A stretch of 64,000 nt of DNA from Chryseobacterium sp. (GCA_003248755.1 QFQW01000002.1:44593-108592), one strand, 5' to 3'; positions 1 through 9,390 are shown, counted from the first letter of the stretch. The notes: a model not told the origin generated them from the letters alone. A program made the numbers and translations.

Positions 1-1
1 G

Positions 2-1291
2 GCGGTTGGTTCAGAAAGTCTGGACCCGGATTCTGACAAGAATATGGTCAGTCTGAAAGGGCAGAATATGTATCACAATTTGTCTTATAAGGAGAAATTC
101 GGAAAGTATCTTTTGAATATTGGGACTTCTTATACTTATAATTCCAGCGATTTGAATTTTGCTACTTTTAAAGATAATATTGAGCAATCTGATACACCAA
201 TCAATAGTCAATCAAATTACATCAATGCAAAAGCAGTTGTTGAAAGAAAAATCAATAGGGTAAGTGTTTTAAGAGCCGGATTTGAATTGAATAATGCTGA
301 TGAAACGATGAAATATGGAACTTTCGAAAGAAATTATAAAGATTTGATTTCGTCTGCTTTTGCTGAAACAGATTTGATTTTTACTAATAATTTGACCGCA
401 AAAATCGGAGCCAGAACAGAACATTCTTCTTATCTCGACAAATGGAATTTCTCGCCGAGAGTAGCTTTAGCTTACAGGATTTCCAAAGATTGGACAACTT
501 CTCTTGCATACGGAATCTTCTATCAAAATCCGGAAAGCAAGTATCTTTACAGCAAGAATTTTGATTTCCAGAGAGCCGACCATTATATCTTTCAGGTTCA
601 GAAAAATTCTGACGGAAGAAGTCTAAGATTCGAAGCGTTTTATAAAGATTATAAGAGTCTTATTAAAACAAAATCTTATATCTCGGATAGCTTAATGACC
701 AGTAATCAAAATCAATATTATCAGATTGCCAATAGCAATAATGGTAAAGGCTTTGCAAAAGGAATCGAATTATTCTGGAGAGATAAGAAAACCTTCAAAG
801 ACATCGATTATTGGCTGACTTATTCCTATCTGGACTCCAAAAGAGACTTTTTAAACTATCCTTTTAGTTTAGCGCCTAATTTTGCTTCAAAACATACTTT
901 CAGTGCTGTTGCTAAGAAGTTTGTGATGGACTGGAAAACAGGATTTAATCTGTCTTATACTTATTCCAAAGGAAGACCTTATTATGATTTGGTTTCAGAA
1001 AATGGAGAGAATACCGTTCGTCATCAAGGAAAACTGAAAGATTACAGCGGACTGAATTTCAGTATTAATTATGTTCCAAGTGTTGGGAAGAAAGATTCGA
1101 AATCATTTACTGTATTTGTTTTGAGCATTAATAATATTCTTGGAAATAAAAATGTTTATGGCTATAATTATTCTGCGGACGGAAATAATAGAACAGCCGT
1201 TAGACCACCGGTTAATACGTTTGTTTTTGTAGGAGTATTTGTAAGTTTCGGGGTTGATAAAACGAATGATGCAATTAATAATAATTTGTAA
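2..1291 (+). CDS. TonB-dependent outer membrane receptor, C-terminal part
   Basis: The reading frame is open from the left edge of the window, so this is the C-terminal part (about 430 residues) of a longer protein. It alternates aromatic and polar residues in the way of outer membrane beta-strands and ends with a strand-like FVFVGVFVSFG segment plus a short polar tail. Typical receptor phrases are present, such as SPRVALAYR, ASKHTFSAVAKKF and LSINNILGNKNVYGYNYS, the last being the usual penultimate barrel motif of Bacteroidota receptors. The plug and TonB box lie outside the window, so the substrate cannot be inferred. The first internal ATG at 44 is not the start. Confident as a receptor barrel; ligand unknown. 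Confidence 0.85.
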   Translation, partial: AVGSESLDPDSDKNMVSLKGQNMYHNLSYKEKFGKYLLNIGTSYTYNSSDLNFATFKDNIEQSDTPINSQSNYINAKAVVERKINRVSVLRAGFELNNADETMKYGTFERNYKDLISSAFAETDLIFTNNLTAKIGARTEHSSYLDKWNFSPRVALAYRISKDWTTSLAYGIFYQNPESKYLYSKNFDFQRADHYIFQVQKNSDGRSLRFEAFYKDYKSLIKTKSYISDSLMTSNQNQYYQIANSNNGKGFAKGIELFWRDKKTFKDIDYWLTYSYLDSKRDFLNYPFSLAPNFASKHTFSAVAKKFVMDWKTGFNLSYTYSKGRPYYDLVSENGENTVRHQGKLKDYSGLNFSINYVPSVGKKDSKSFTVFVLSINNILGNKNVYGYNYSADGNNRTAVRPPVNTFVFVGVFVSFGVDKTNDAINNNL

Positions 1292-1387
1292 TAAGTAGAA
1301 GAAAGATAATAGAGAAAAGATAAAGGACTTAGATTCTATTGTATATCTTTTCAAAGTATATTAGTCAAATTTTTTAAGGACTTATAT

Positions 1388-1456
1388 CTCGCAGATTGAG
1401 CTGATCAAGCAAATTTCTTAACTAATCCAATCAGCTAAATCTGTGAAATCAGCGAG
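1388..1456. repeat. Intergenic inverted repeat, CTCGCAGATT family
   Basis: The segment opens with CTCGCAGATTGAGCTGATCA and closes with an AATCTG...AATCAGCGAG half, so the ends CTCGC/GCGAG are inverted. A related partial copy lies at 28896-28953. It sits in the gap between the TonB receptor and the next gene. Both copies are non-coding. Confidence 0.6.
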
Positions 1457-1511
1457 GATTTTAAATAAACAACAGTTCAGTAATCAAAAACAACAGTTCG
1501 GTAGAATAAAA

Positions 1512-1542
1512 TTTCAATGAACAAAAACTCATTCTATCTTTG
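1512..1542 (+). promoter_or_regulatory. Bacteroidetes-type promoter
   Basis: TTTC at 1512-1515, a 19-nt spacer, then TATCTTTG at 1535-1542. This fits the TTTG/TAnnTTTG consensus with one mismatch in the -33 box. It would give a leader of roughly 30 nt for the gene at 1581. Confidence 0.55.
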
Positions 1543-1580
1543 AATCAGAAATTTAAAATAAACAATTAAAAAATATCCAA

Positions 1581-2222
1581 ATGAAAAATCTAATCTTAAC
1601 AGCAGCATTACTTTTTGTAAGTACAATCACATTTGCACAAACCGCTTTTGAAAAAGCAATGACTGAGAAAATCACCAAAGTGGAAGACCACAAAACACCA
1701 GAGGAATTTACGGCACTCGCCAACGATTTTGACAGAATCGGAACTAAAGAAAACAATAACTGGCTGCCGTATTATTACGCTGCCTTTGCAACCATCCAAA
1801 AAGGCAGAATTTTAATGCGCAGCGGCAATAAGGTCGGATTAGACAGCGCCGCAGACGAAGCGGATAAATACATTGCAAAAGCAGAAGCCCTGAGCCCGAA
1901 CAACGCAGAATTATTTATCCTGAAAAAAATGACCAGCGGACTGAGGATGATGGCAGACCCGATGTCCCGATATATGAGCGAGGCGCCTATTGCCCAACAA
2001 GCCCTGGCAAAAGCCATAGAATTGGACCCAAACAATCCAAGAATCACGGTTTTACAGGCGGAAGATGCTTATTTTACGCCTGAACAATTCGGTGGAAGCA
2101 AAACCAAAGGCGCAGAATTGTTCAAAAAAGCCGTTGAGCAGTTCAATACTTACAAATCAAAATCTTATCTTGACCCAAAATGGGGAAAAGCGGAGGCGGA
2201 GTATTTCCTTAATCAGAAATAA
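1581..2222 (+). CDS. Exported TPR-like protein
   Basis: A 213-residue protein with a clear N-terminal signal peptide (about residues 1-20, ending TFAQ). Two helical stretches resemble tetratricopeptide units: ADKYIAKAEALSPNNAELF near residues 93-112 and QQALAKAIELDPNNPRIT near 135-152, both with the A...P-N-N spacing typical of TPRs. It is probably periplasmic and may act as a protein-binding scaffold, but no enzyme motif is visible. It has its own promoter just upstream and a terminator downstream, so it appears monocistronic. Its codon use is slightly richer in GC than its neighbours. Function not recognised. Confidence 0.75.
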   Translation: MKNLILTAALLFVSTITFAQTAFEKAMTEKITKVEDHKTPEEFTALANDFDRIGTKENNNWLPYYYAAFATIQKGRILMRSGNKVGLDSAADEADKYIAKAEALSPNNAELFILKKMTSGLRMMADPMSRYMSEAPIAQQALAKAIELDPNNPRITVLQAEDAYFTPEQFGGSKTKGAELFKKAVEQFNTYKSKSYLDPKWGKAEAEYFLNQK

Positions 2223-2245
2223 AACACAAATATTCATATCTAATC

Positions 2246-2276
2246 AAATTCCTTCGTTTTGATGAGGGAATTTTTT
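2246..2276 (+). terminator. Rho-independent terminator
   Basis: AAATTCCTTC pairs with GATGAGGGAATTT (one wobble pair) around an 8-nt loop and runs into a T tract. It follows the TPR-like gene ending at 2222. Confidence 0.65.
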
Positions 2277-2361
2277 ATTAATGTAATATGACATATCTCC
2301 TGCATCCGAAGACAAGAATCTTGGCGTAAAAAACTTAACTTTACAAATCAAAATCGAGATT

Positions 2362-3705
2362 ATGGATGATTTTCTAGCTGCCCGATCTCAGATGGCCGTT
2401 TCATTGGGCTTTCACATTATTTTTTCTTGTGTCGGGATGGTTATGCCTTTTCTAATGGCATTTTCACATTACAAATACCTTACAACCAAAGATGAGGTCT
2501 ACAAAGGACTTACAAAAGCATGGAGCAAAGGCGTAGCCATTCTTTTTGCAACAGGCGCTGTTTCCGGAACGATGCTGTCTTTTGAACTCGGTTTGCTTTG
2601 GCCAAAATTTATGGAACATGCAGGTCCAATATTTGGGATGCCTTTTTCATTGGAAGGAACTGCTTTTTTTATTGAGGCGATTGCTATTGGTTTTTTTCTT
2701 TACGGATGGGACAAATTCAATAAGTGGTTTCATTGGTTTTGTGGTGTTGTTGTGGGTGTCAGCGGACTAGCCTCCGGAATCTTGGTTGTTGCTGCCAATG
2801 CCTGGATGAACAGCCCTGCCGGTTTCGATTATATTAATGGGAAATATCTCAATATAGATCCAATGAAAGCAATGTTCAACGAAGCTTGGTTTCCACAGGC
2901 CTTTCATATGACCGTTGCTGCTTTTGCCGCTACTGGATTTGCGGTTGCAGGGATTCATGCTTTGATGGTATTGAAAAAACGAAATGTCAGTTTCCACACA
3001 AAAGCTTTCAGAATCTCAGCCGGCTTTGCAATTATAGGAGCTTTACTGGCGCCAATCAGTGGAGATATTGCAGCGAAATCTGTTGCTGTACGACAACCTA
3101 TAAAATTAGCTGCGATGGAAGCACATTTCGAAACAGAAAAGGGTGCGAGTTTCGTAATCGGAGGAATTCCCGATGAGGAGAATGAACAGATAAAATATGC
3201 TATCAAAGTTCCTAAGGTATTAAGTTTTCTTGCATGGGGAGATTTTGATGCTGAAGTAAAGGGTCTGAAAGATTTTCCGAAAGACCATTGGCCTCCTGTT
3301 GCAGTGGTTCATTATTCGTTTCAAATCATGATATTTTTTGGAAGTGTGATGATGGTTATCGGGGTTTTATATCTCATTGCTAACTTCTGGAAAAGAGAAT
3401 GGTTGACAAAAACGTGGTATTTGAGAACATTTGTTGCAGCAATTCCGTTCGGTTATATAGCATTGGAGGCAGGTTGGACTGTTACGGAAGTTGGAAGACA
3501 ACCTTGGATTATTTATGGAATAATGAAAACGATAGATGCAGTAACACCTATGCCGGGAATCCAATATTCTTTCTACTTTTTTACATTGGTTTTCATATCG
3601 TTATCATTAATAATCATTTTCTTGTTGCTTCGTCAAATCAAAATGGTTCCAAAATTATACGATCCCACAGATTCTAATTATAATCCTAAAAACAAGAAAT
3701 TATGA
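2362..3705 (+). CDS. cydA: Cytochrome bd ubiquinol oxidase subunit I
   Basis: CydA carries the quinol site and the three hemes of the high-affinity terminal oxidase in the inner membrane, reducing O2 to water without proton pumping. The 447-residue protein starts with the family N-terminus (MDDFLAARSQMAVSLGFH); His18 matches the axial heme b595 ligand. Also visible are SLEGTAFFIEAIAIG with its conserved glutamates, the FPQAFHMTVAAF helix with the heme b558 histidine, and VTEVGRQPWIIYG. It is shorter than E. coli CydA (522 residues), as expected for the short Q-loop subgroup. Its stop overlaps the cydB start by 4 bp (ATGA), so the two are translationally coupled. Confidence 0.96.
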   Translation: MDDFLAARSQMAVSLGFHIIFSCVGMVMPFLMAFSHYKYLTTKDEVYKGLTKAWSKGVAILFATGAVSGTMLSFELGLLWPKFMEHAGPIFGMPFSLEGTAFFIEAIAIGFFLYGWDKFNKWFHWFCGVVVGVSGLASGILVVAANAWMNSPAGFDYINGKYLNIDPMKAMFNEAWFPQAFHMTVAAFAATGFAVAGIHALMVLKKRNVSFHTKAFRISAGFAIIGALLAPISGDIAAKSVAVRQPIKLAAMEAHFETEKGASFVIGGIPDEENEQIKYAIKVPKVLSFLAWGDFDAEVKGLKDFPKDHWPPVAVVHYSFQIMIFFGSVMMVIGVLYLIANFWKREWLTKTWYLRTFVAAIPFGYIALEAGWTVTEVGRQPWIIYGIMKTIDAVTPMPGIQYSFYFFTLVFISLSLIIIFLLLRQIKMVPKLYDPTDSNYNPKNKKL

Positions 3706-4721
3706 TCTATGTAGTTATTGCATTCCTCTGGGTTTCAATTTGTTTATATCTTATTACAGGAGGAGCGGATTTTGGAGCGGGGATTATCGAACTATTTTCC
3801 AGAAAGTCTTATCGTGACAAAACGAAAAAGATCATGTCCAAATCTATTGCACCTATCTGGGAAGCCAATCACATGTGGCTTATCATTGCTGTAGTAATCT
3901 TATTTGTTGGTTTTCCGACTATCTATACTACAGTTTCCACTTACCTTCATATTCCTTTGGTTTTGATGTTGGTAGGAATTATTGCGAGGGGAACTGCTTT
4001 TACATTTAGAAATTATGATGCAGTGGATGATAGTTGGCAGAAAATTTATACTCAGATTTTTTATTATTCCAGCTTACTTACACCATTCTTTTTAGGGATT
4101 ATTGCTGCATCTACTATTTCCGGGTCGATAGATACTGAAGCAAAAGATTTCTTAAGTCTTTATATTTTCAGCTGGTTAAATCTTTTTGGAGTTTGTGTAG
4201 GCTTTTTTACGGTTGCACTTTGTGCTTATTTGGCATCACTATTTTCACTGTATGAAGCGAGATTCGATGATGCATTATCAATCATGATCAGAAAAACAAG
4301 ACAAACAGCCGCCTATGTAGTAATTACCGGTATTTTGGTTTTCCTGAGCGCTTATTACTCTGATATTCCTTTATTGAAATGGGTTTTTTCCAAAGCATTG
4401 GGAATCATTGCAATTACACTGGCAACTATCAGTTTACTTTTCACAAATGAAGCGATCGTTAAAAGTAAATTTTTAACAGTAAGATTATTAGGTGGTTTCC
4501 AAATTATAATGATTTTAGTAGCTGCGACATATCAGCATAATCCTAATATTATACTTTTCGCAAACGGCACTCATCTTTCTTTGTTTGATTCCAGCGCTGC
4601 TCCTAAAACCATCGAAGCTTTGGGATGGGCACTTTTGTTGGGAAGTATATTTATTTTACCGTTTCTTTTTTATCTGTTATTTTCTTTTGGAAACCAAAGC
4701 AAAGCCAATCATTACGAATAA
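3702..4721 (+). CDS. cydB: Cytochrome bd ubiquinol oxidase subunit II
   Basis: CydB is the second membrane subunit of cytochrome bd oxidase and supports assembly and stability of the heme-bearing CydA. The 339-residue protein has about eight or nine hydrophobic segments and the N-terminal hallmark TGGADFGAGIIELF followed by PIWEANHMWLIIAVVILFVGFP. The start overlaps the cydA stop by 4 bp. No CydX or cydDC genes are seen nearby. No clear hairpin terminator was found after the stop. Confidence 0.96.
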   Translation: MIYVVIAFLWVSICLYLITGGADFGAGIIELFSRKSYRDKTKKIMSKSIAPIWEANHMWLIIAVVILFVGFPTIYTTVSTYLHIPLVLMLVGIIARGTAFTFRNYDAVDDSWQKIYTQIFYYSSLLTPFFLGIIAASTISGSIDTEAKDFLSLYIFSWLNLFGVCVGFFTVALCAYLASLFSLYEARFDDALSIMIRKTRQTAAYVVITGILVFLSAYYSDIPLLKWVFSKALGIIAITLATISLLFTNEAIVKSKFLTVRLLGGFQIIMILVAATYQHNPNIILFANGTHLSLFDSSAAPKTIEALGWALLLGSIFILPFLFYLLFSFGNQSKANHYE

Positions 4722-4761
4722 TTAAAACCCTTTATCAATCGTTATTTTTTCTTAGTGGTCT

Positions 4762-4769
4762 TATTTTTG
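4762..4769 (+). promoter_or_regulatory. Putative -7 box deciding the downstream start
   Basis: TATTTTTG matches the TAnnTTTG -7 consensus, though no good -33 TTTG sits at the right distance. It lies downstream of the alternative ATG at 4755 and upstream of the ATG at 4809, which supports 4809 as the true start. Confidence 0.4.
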
Positions 4770-4808
4770 ATATTAACGCTTTATCTAAAATTAAATAAAC
4801 TTAATCTT

Positions 4809-5246
4809 ATGAAAAAACTATTATTGGCACTCGGACTTTTTGCGGGCGTTTTATCTTACGCACAGGCTTGGACAGGAAAAGGCGACCAAAAATTACAGGT
4901 TGGTCTTAATGCTTGGGGAAACGGAACCGGTATTACTGGAACTTACGACTATGGTTTATCAAAAATTGTATCATTAGGAGGTGGGGCTAATATCTACTTT
5001 AGTGGGTACAAAGATGATAATAAGGATAATAATTTCTTCATCTTTGGTAGAGCCAATTTCCATTTACAGGATCCTTTGAGCCTGCCTAGCCAATGGGATA
5101 TCTATCCAGGTGTTGACCTTGGACTATTGGGGAGAGACTTCGGACTTGGAGTTCATTTGGGTGTAAGATATTTCTTCAACGAGAATATCGGAGCTTATAT
5201 CGAAGCTGGAAACAACGGAAGTATCGGGGTTTCTTTTAATTTCTAA
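4809..5246 (+). CDS. Small exported outer membrane barrel-like protein (DUF6646-like)
   Basis: With the start at 4809 the 145-residue product begins with a signal peptide (MKKLLLALGLFAGVLSYAQA). The longer frame from 4755 would bury this signal behind 18 extra residues and start upstream of a -7 box, so the shorter start is preferred. The mature part is rich in Gly and aromatic residues with alternating beta-strand patterns (GTGITGTYDYGL, FIFGRANFHL, VHLGVRYFF) and ends in VSFNF, a terminal aromatic as in outer membrane barrels. It resembles the DUF6646 family of flavobacteria, from memory. No enzymatic motif. It ends at a strong bidirectional terminator. Confidence 0.7.
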   Translation: MKKLLLALGLFAGVLSYAQAWTGKGDQKLQVGLNAWGNGTGITGTYDYGLSKIVSLGGGANIYFSGYKDDNKDNNFFIFGRANFHLQDPLSLPSQWDIYPGVDLGLLGRDFGLGVHLGVRYFFNENIGAYIEAGNNGSIGVSFNF

Positions 5247-5260
5247 ATTCTACACCAAAT

Positions 5261-5308
5261 CATATATAAAAATGCATTCCAAAATTTTGGAATGCATTTT
5301 TATATATG
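5261..5308. terminator. Bidirectional terminator, perfect 24-bp palindrome
   Basis: Positions 5261-5284 are exactly complementary to 5285-5308 with no unpaired spacer. It lies between convergent genes ending at 5246 (+) and 5327 (-). Runs of A and T in the arms give a T tract in both directions. Confidence 0.85.
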
Positions 5309-5326
5309 TATATGTGATTTGATATT

Positions 5327-6760
5327 TTACTTATCCTTTTCTTTCTCAATTTTTTCTATCATTTTTTCAGCATTACCGTTGGTTCCGCCAAGACTGATTG
5401 CTTTTTTATAACTATCCAATGCCAAATCGTATTGCTTATTGGTATAATAGGCCTCTCCTAAACTATCGAAAAGGTTGGCATCTTTAGGAAACTCATTGGT
5501 AGCCAGTTTAAATATTGTTACTGATTCGTTGATTTTTCCGAGCTTTAATAGTTCATATCCTAATTTATTAAGTTCGCCCGGATTATCAAAGCTATATTCA
5601 TTTTTAGAATTTTCTTTAAGTAAATAGTAAGTCTCTATAGCTTTATTTACATTATTGAGAGCTTCTTTTCTTATCGCTTGATAAACAGATTTTTTAGGAA
5701 TTTCATAATCTTTTCCTAACATTAAATTATGAATAATATGCCCTAAATCCCAAACTCTATTCAGATTATTGGACACTAGAATTATTGTGATATTATTTTT
5801 AAAATCGTTTAAAAAGATGGATTCAAATTTATAAGAAACGCCATTGTGCCTTTGTAATTCTTCTTTTTCAAAGTATCTGCCAAGTGACCCACCTTCTTCT
5901 TTTGCGTAGGGATTATTCAACAAAGTTTGAAAAGATTCTTTGGATATTAAACGATTAGTATTCATCGCTTCGATCCATTTATATAAATCATTGATATCTA
6001 CCCAAAGCCATCCACTAATAAAGTTCATTTCTGGGCATCTGGCATTGTCAAAATCATAGCAGGACGTTCGGTTTTTATAACCCGATTTGGGGTCAAAAAC
6101 CGAATTTATCATTTTTAAAGGTTTAACAATGTTTTTAATGACAAATTGCTGATAAGACATTCCCGTAACCTTTTCAATGATTCTTCTTTGCAAAAAGACG
6201 TTACTGTTATCATATTTGTAACTGGTTCCCGGTTCAAAAAGTAGACTATCATTACTTCTCAAGATATTCCAGGCTTCTTCATCATTCTTAGGCGCAATTG
6301 GGTCGATTCGAGGAATACCGCTCGCATAATTGATAAGCTGTCTTACAGTAACTTTCTCTGCCCATTTTGGTAATCCCAGATTAAATTTAGATATGTTGTC
6401 ATCAAGATTAAGAAGTCTGCGTTCCACCAAAATCATAATGGCTACTGCATTAAATTCCTTAGCAATAGAGCCAATGTTGAATATTGATTTTTTATTTAAA
6501 GCAGTTTGTTTCGTTTCATCTGTATAACCAAATGATTTTTGATAGATGATCTTATTATTTTCAGCGACAAGGACATTCCCATTGAATAAACCTCTTTCAT
6601 AGGATTTTGCCATTACAGAATCAATCTGATGGGCTTGTCTTTTTATAGTTTTATCAACTTTGACATCTGTTTTTTGTGGCTTAATGGGTTGAATGTTTTT
6701 CTCACTTTTTTGAGAAAATACATTTATTGAAAAAAGAAAGATTACAATTATATTTTTCAT
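5327..6760 (-). CDS. Serine hydrolase (beta-lactamase/PBP family) with C-terminal TPR
   Basis: A 477-residue secreted protein with a signal peptide (about residues 1-16, ending VFSQ). The catalytic domain of the class C beta-lactamase / DD-peptidase fold shows SIAK at 98-101 (nucleophile Ser98, general base Lys101) and YDN at 183-185. A C-terminal helical region (about 390-475) has TPR-like units, for example NLFDSLGEAYYTNKQYDLALDS. It probably cleaves an ester or amide in the periplasm; substrate cannot be read from sequence. It stands alone between an intergenic terminator and an AraC-type regulator gene transcribed in the same direction about 200 bp upstream, which could control it. Confidence 0.85.
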   Translation of the reverse strand: MKNIIVIFLFSINVFSQKSEKNIQPIKPQKTDVKVDKTIKRQAHQIDSVMAKSYERGLFNGNVLVAENNKIIYQKSFGYTDETKQTALNKKSIFNIGSIAKEFNAVAIMILVERRLLNLDDNISKFNLGLPKWAEKVTVRQLINYASGIPRIDPIAPKNDEEAWNILRSNDSLLFEPGTSYKYDNSNVFLQRRIIEKVTGMSYQQFVIKNIVKPLKMINSVFDPKSGYKNRTSCYDFDNARCPEMNFISGWLWVDINDLYKWIEAMNTNRLISKESFQTLLNNPYAKEEGGSLGRYFEKEELQRHNGVSYKFESIFLNDFKNNITIILVSNNLNRVWDLGHIIHNLMLGKDYEIPKKSVYQAIRKEALNNVNKAIETYYLLKENSKNEYSFDNPGELNKLGYELLKLGKINESVTIFKLATNEFPKDANLFDSLGEAYYTNKQYDLALDSYKKAISLGGTNGNAEKMIEKIEKEKDK

Positions 6761-6960
6761 TAGTAATTTTGAGTTTTACTTTACGACATTCTTTTAAGAA
6801 ATTCTATGCAACAATTTTCTTGGGTGCTAGAGTTGCAGAAAACTTTTGAAGTCAATCCTATATTTATTTTTAGATTATTTTGATGCAAATATGCTTCAAA
6901 AAGGCTCAGGATACGACCGATTAAAAAAAATCGAACTCATTTTTGAAAAATAATTTGATC

Positions 6961-8097
6961 TTAGGAAGCTTGTTTTCTGTAATCTGTTGGCGTTTTTCCT
7001 GTATATTTTTTGAAAGAAGTATTAAACGAAGATTTTGAATTAAAGCCAACTTGATACAAAATTTCCAAAACAGTCAGTTCTTTTTGAGAAGGATCTTTAA
7101 GGATTTGCATTGCCCTTTCAATTCTATATTCATTGACGAAATCGAAAAAGTGTTTATCCATATACAGATTGATCAAAGTCGACAAATCTTTAACGGGCAT
7201 TTTTACTTGTTCTGATAAATCCTGAATGGTTAATGATGAATCTAAGTAAGGTTTTTTTTCCACCATAAAATCTTTTAAGAATTCTATCTGCTTATTTTTT
7301 TCATCATCTATTAATGGCGAAGATTTTTGCTTTGCAACAACTTCTGTAATTGGTTTTAGATCTGTATTTACTCCTCGAAAAAATCCCGGATTGTTTAACG
7401 CAACAAATAGATACCAGCAGGTACAAAATAAAAATGCAAACCCATCAAGCGTTACGATCCAGGCTCTGATCTCTCCCAAACCAATAGTAAGAGTAACCAG
7501 CCATCTTAGAAGTACTAAAAAATGTAAGAGATAGTATAGAATTGTGATTCTGTAAAGAGCAATAATTACAGAAATATTCGGATTCGTATAATTTTCGAGA
7601 TAGACTGTTCTGGACTTCCTAATAACCAAAAATGAAGCAATGAAATAAACTTGAAATAGTAATTCGAAAAGAATCTGGAAAAAATGTGTAATAGGCATTT
7701 GATTCATTGCCTTTATGAATTGCAATTTCAAAGCTGTATTTTCGAAATATATACCCTGCATTAAATACAAATTGTAAGCAACAAATGGGATAACGTGCAG
7801 TAAATGTTTTCGTTTTAATCGAAAATTCGAAAAACAAACGGACAATACATAGAGATAAAACGATGCCGGGACCAAATAGACAATACTCCAACGAAAAGCA
7901 TTGAGGTTGATAAAATGATCTGGAATATGACGAATTAAAAATTTACAGGCGTCTAAGGCATTTCCAATAAGAAAAAAAGCAAAAAGGCGATTCCCTAATT
8001 TATATTTTGTTTTAACAGTCAACAAAAACAAGGCGAGAAGAAGCACCAAAAATATTCCTATAAATGCTGTTATTTCTAAAAACCCGTATCTGTCCAT
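6961..8097 (-). CDS. Membrane-anchored AraC-family transcriptional regulator
   Basis: A 378-residue protein in two parts. Residues 1 to about 240 contain seven or so hydrophobic segments, a membrane sensor layout common in Bacteroidota. Residues about 270-378 form an AraC-type DNA-binding domain: two helix-turn-helix motifs, with IEFLKDFMVEKKPYLDSSLTI leading in, LSEQVKMPVKDLSTLIN as the first and VLEILYQVGFNSKSSFNTSFKKYTGKTPTDYR as the second; the last is the diagnostic AraC signature. The ligand is unknown. The regulated gene may be the adjacent serine hydrolase or its own promoter. Confidence 0.85.
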   Translation of the reverse strand: MDRYGFLEITAFIGIFLVLLLALFLLTVKTKYKLGNRLFAFFLIGNALDACKFLIRHIPDHFINLNAFRWSIVYLVPASFYLYVLSVCFSNFRLKRKHLLHVIPFVAYNLYLMQGIYFENTALKLQFIKAMNQMPITHFFQILFELLFQVYFIASFLVIRKSRTVYLENYTNPNISVIIALYRITILYYLLHFLVLLRWLVTLTIGLGEIRAWIVTLDGFAFLFCTCWYLFVALNNPGFFRGVNTDLKPITEVVAKQKSSPLIDDEKNKQIEFLKDFMVEKKPYLDSSLTIQDLSEQVKMPVKDLSTLINLYMDKHFFDFVNEYRIERAMQILKDPSQKELTVLEILYQVGFNSKSSFNTSFKKYTGKTPTDYRKQAS

Positions 8098-8194
8098 ATT
8101 TTGTTTTGATGATGTCTAGCTCCAAATCGCAAGAATACAAACTTAAAGATATTAATCAAATAAAACGCTTCCGTTTTTTATAAGCTTTTGTGAT

Positions 8195-9097
8195 CTATTC
8201 CTTCAGTTTAATATTCTTATTCTGTGGCGGAAGAGGAACATAACCGTTATCATTAATCACTTTTGGAAACTCGTGATTGGCCCATTTTGTTTTGGCTTCT
8301 TCTATGATTTCTCTGGAAGTTCCAACGAAATTCCAATAGATATACCTTGGTTCCGGAAAAGGTTCGCCTCCGAAAATATAAACTGTCGAATCTGGCTTCA
8401 AAATAAAATGACAAAGTTTGGAATCTTTTGCAATCAGAATATGTTTTGGGTTGTAAAGATTGCCTTCACTTTCGATATTACCTTCCAAAATGTAAAGCGA
8501 AGATTCTCCAAAAAGGTAATCTCCCAGAATGATTTCCCTGTCTTCCTGAAGCGTGTTTTTGACTTCCAGGAAATAAAGCGGTGAGTAAGCAGGAACAGGA
8601 GATTTGCGTCCAAGAATCTCACCTGCGATCAATTTATAATCTACGCCATTATCTTTCCAGCTTGGGATATCTTCTTTGTTGATGTGGAAAAACTCGGGTT
8701 CCATTGTTTCCAGTTCTTTTGGGAGTGCTACCCAGATCTGTAGTCCATGAAGGTTTTTATCGGTTGTTCGCAGATATTCCGGTGTTCTTTCGGAATGGGC
8801 AACGCCTTTTCCGGCGGTCATCCAATTCACTGCGCCTTCTTTGATCTCAATCTCTGTCCCGAGTGAATCCCGGTGCATGATACCCCCTTCAAACAAAAAA
8901 GTGAGTGTAGAAAGTCCGATATGCGGATGTGGTGGGACATCCAGGTTTTCATAATCTTTGAGCGCAGCAGGCCCCATGTGGTCTATAAACACGAATGGTC
9001 CAACACTTCTTTTCTGAGTAAACGGTAACAATCTGCCAACTAAAAAGTTGCCGATATCCGCTGCTCTTTCCTCTATTATCATCTCGATATTTGACAT
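8195..9097 (-). CDS. Pirin family protein
   Basis: A 300-residue bicupin. The N-terminal cupin has the pirin metal-site pattern: VFIDHMGPAALKDYENLDVPPHPHIGLSTLTFLFEGGIMHRDSLGTE, with the His residues of PPHPHIG and the later H-R-D-S-L-G. It continues with MTAGKGVAHSER, another conserved pirin signature. The C-terminal cupin follows from about residue 180. Pirins bind iron; some have quercetin dioxygenase activity and others act as regulators, and the sequence does not separate these. It appears monocistronic, with the AraC-type gene downstream in the same orientation. Confidence 0.9.
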   Translation of the reverse strand: MSNIEMIIEERAADIGNFLVGRLLPFTQKRSVGPFVFIDHMGPAALKDYENLDVPPHPHIGLSTLTFLFEGGIMHRDSLGTEIEIKEGAVNWMTAGKGVAHSERTPEYLRTTDKNLHGLQIWVALPKELETMEPEFFHINKEDIPSWKDNGVDYKLIAGEILGRKSPVPAYSPLYFLEVKNTLQEDREIILGDYLFGESSLYILEGNIESEGNLYNPKHILIAKDSKLCHFILKPDSTVYIFGGEPFPEPRYIYWNFVGTSREIIEEAKTKWANHEFPKVINDNGYVPLPPQNKNIKLKE

Positions 9098-9212
9098 AAT
9101 TTCATTTTTAAATTTGATTTAAAATTAAGGATTTAACTTTAAGAATGAATTAATAATTTTCAAACTTAAAGTATGCAAAAGTTTTTTTAAAACCTAATGC
9201 CTTTAAGGTTAT

Positions 9213-9268
9213 TTTGTCATTCCGTGGGAATCTCGACAGTTGTGTTTAGATTCTTTCAGAATAACAAA
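9213..9268. repeat. Intergenic repeat, TGTCATTCCG family
   Basis: TTTGTCATTCCGTGGGAATC at the left is an imperfect inverted copy of GATTCTTTCAGAATAACAAA at the right. It belongs to the same general family as the copy inside mfd at 20585-20657. Confidence 0.6.
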
Positions 9269-9309
9269 CTTTGTGGTTAATGACAAATGCTGATTCGAAG
9301 CTGGAACCT

Positions 9310-9390
9310 GCAGCCCGACTTGAACGGAGCTCATCCGCCAGAGGTGGATAGCGGGAGTGGAAGGCGGAAAAGCTGCCCAAATAATTTTAA
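9310..9390. repeat. Intergenic repeat, GCAGCCCG...AGCTGCCC family, copy 1
   Basis: It starts GCAGCCCGACTTGAACGGA and ends with GGGAGTGGAAGGCGGAAAAG followed by CTGCCCAAATAATTTTAA. The second copy at 48689-48820 shares both ends. GCAGC and GCTGC near the termini are inverted. Together with the TGTCATTCCG repeat it fills most of the 392-bp gap between pirin and rseP. Confidence 0.65.

Noticed and set aside
4755..4808. Upstream start for the DUF6646-like gene
   Set aside because: It would precede the -7 box and bury the signal peptide.
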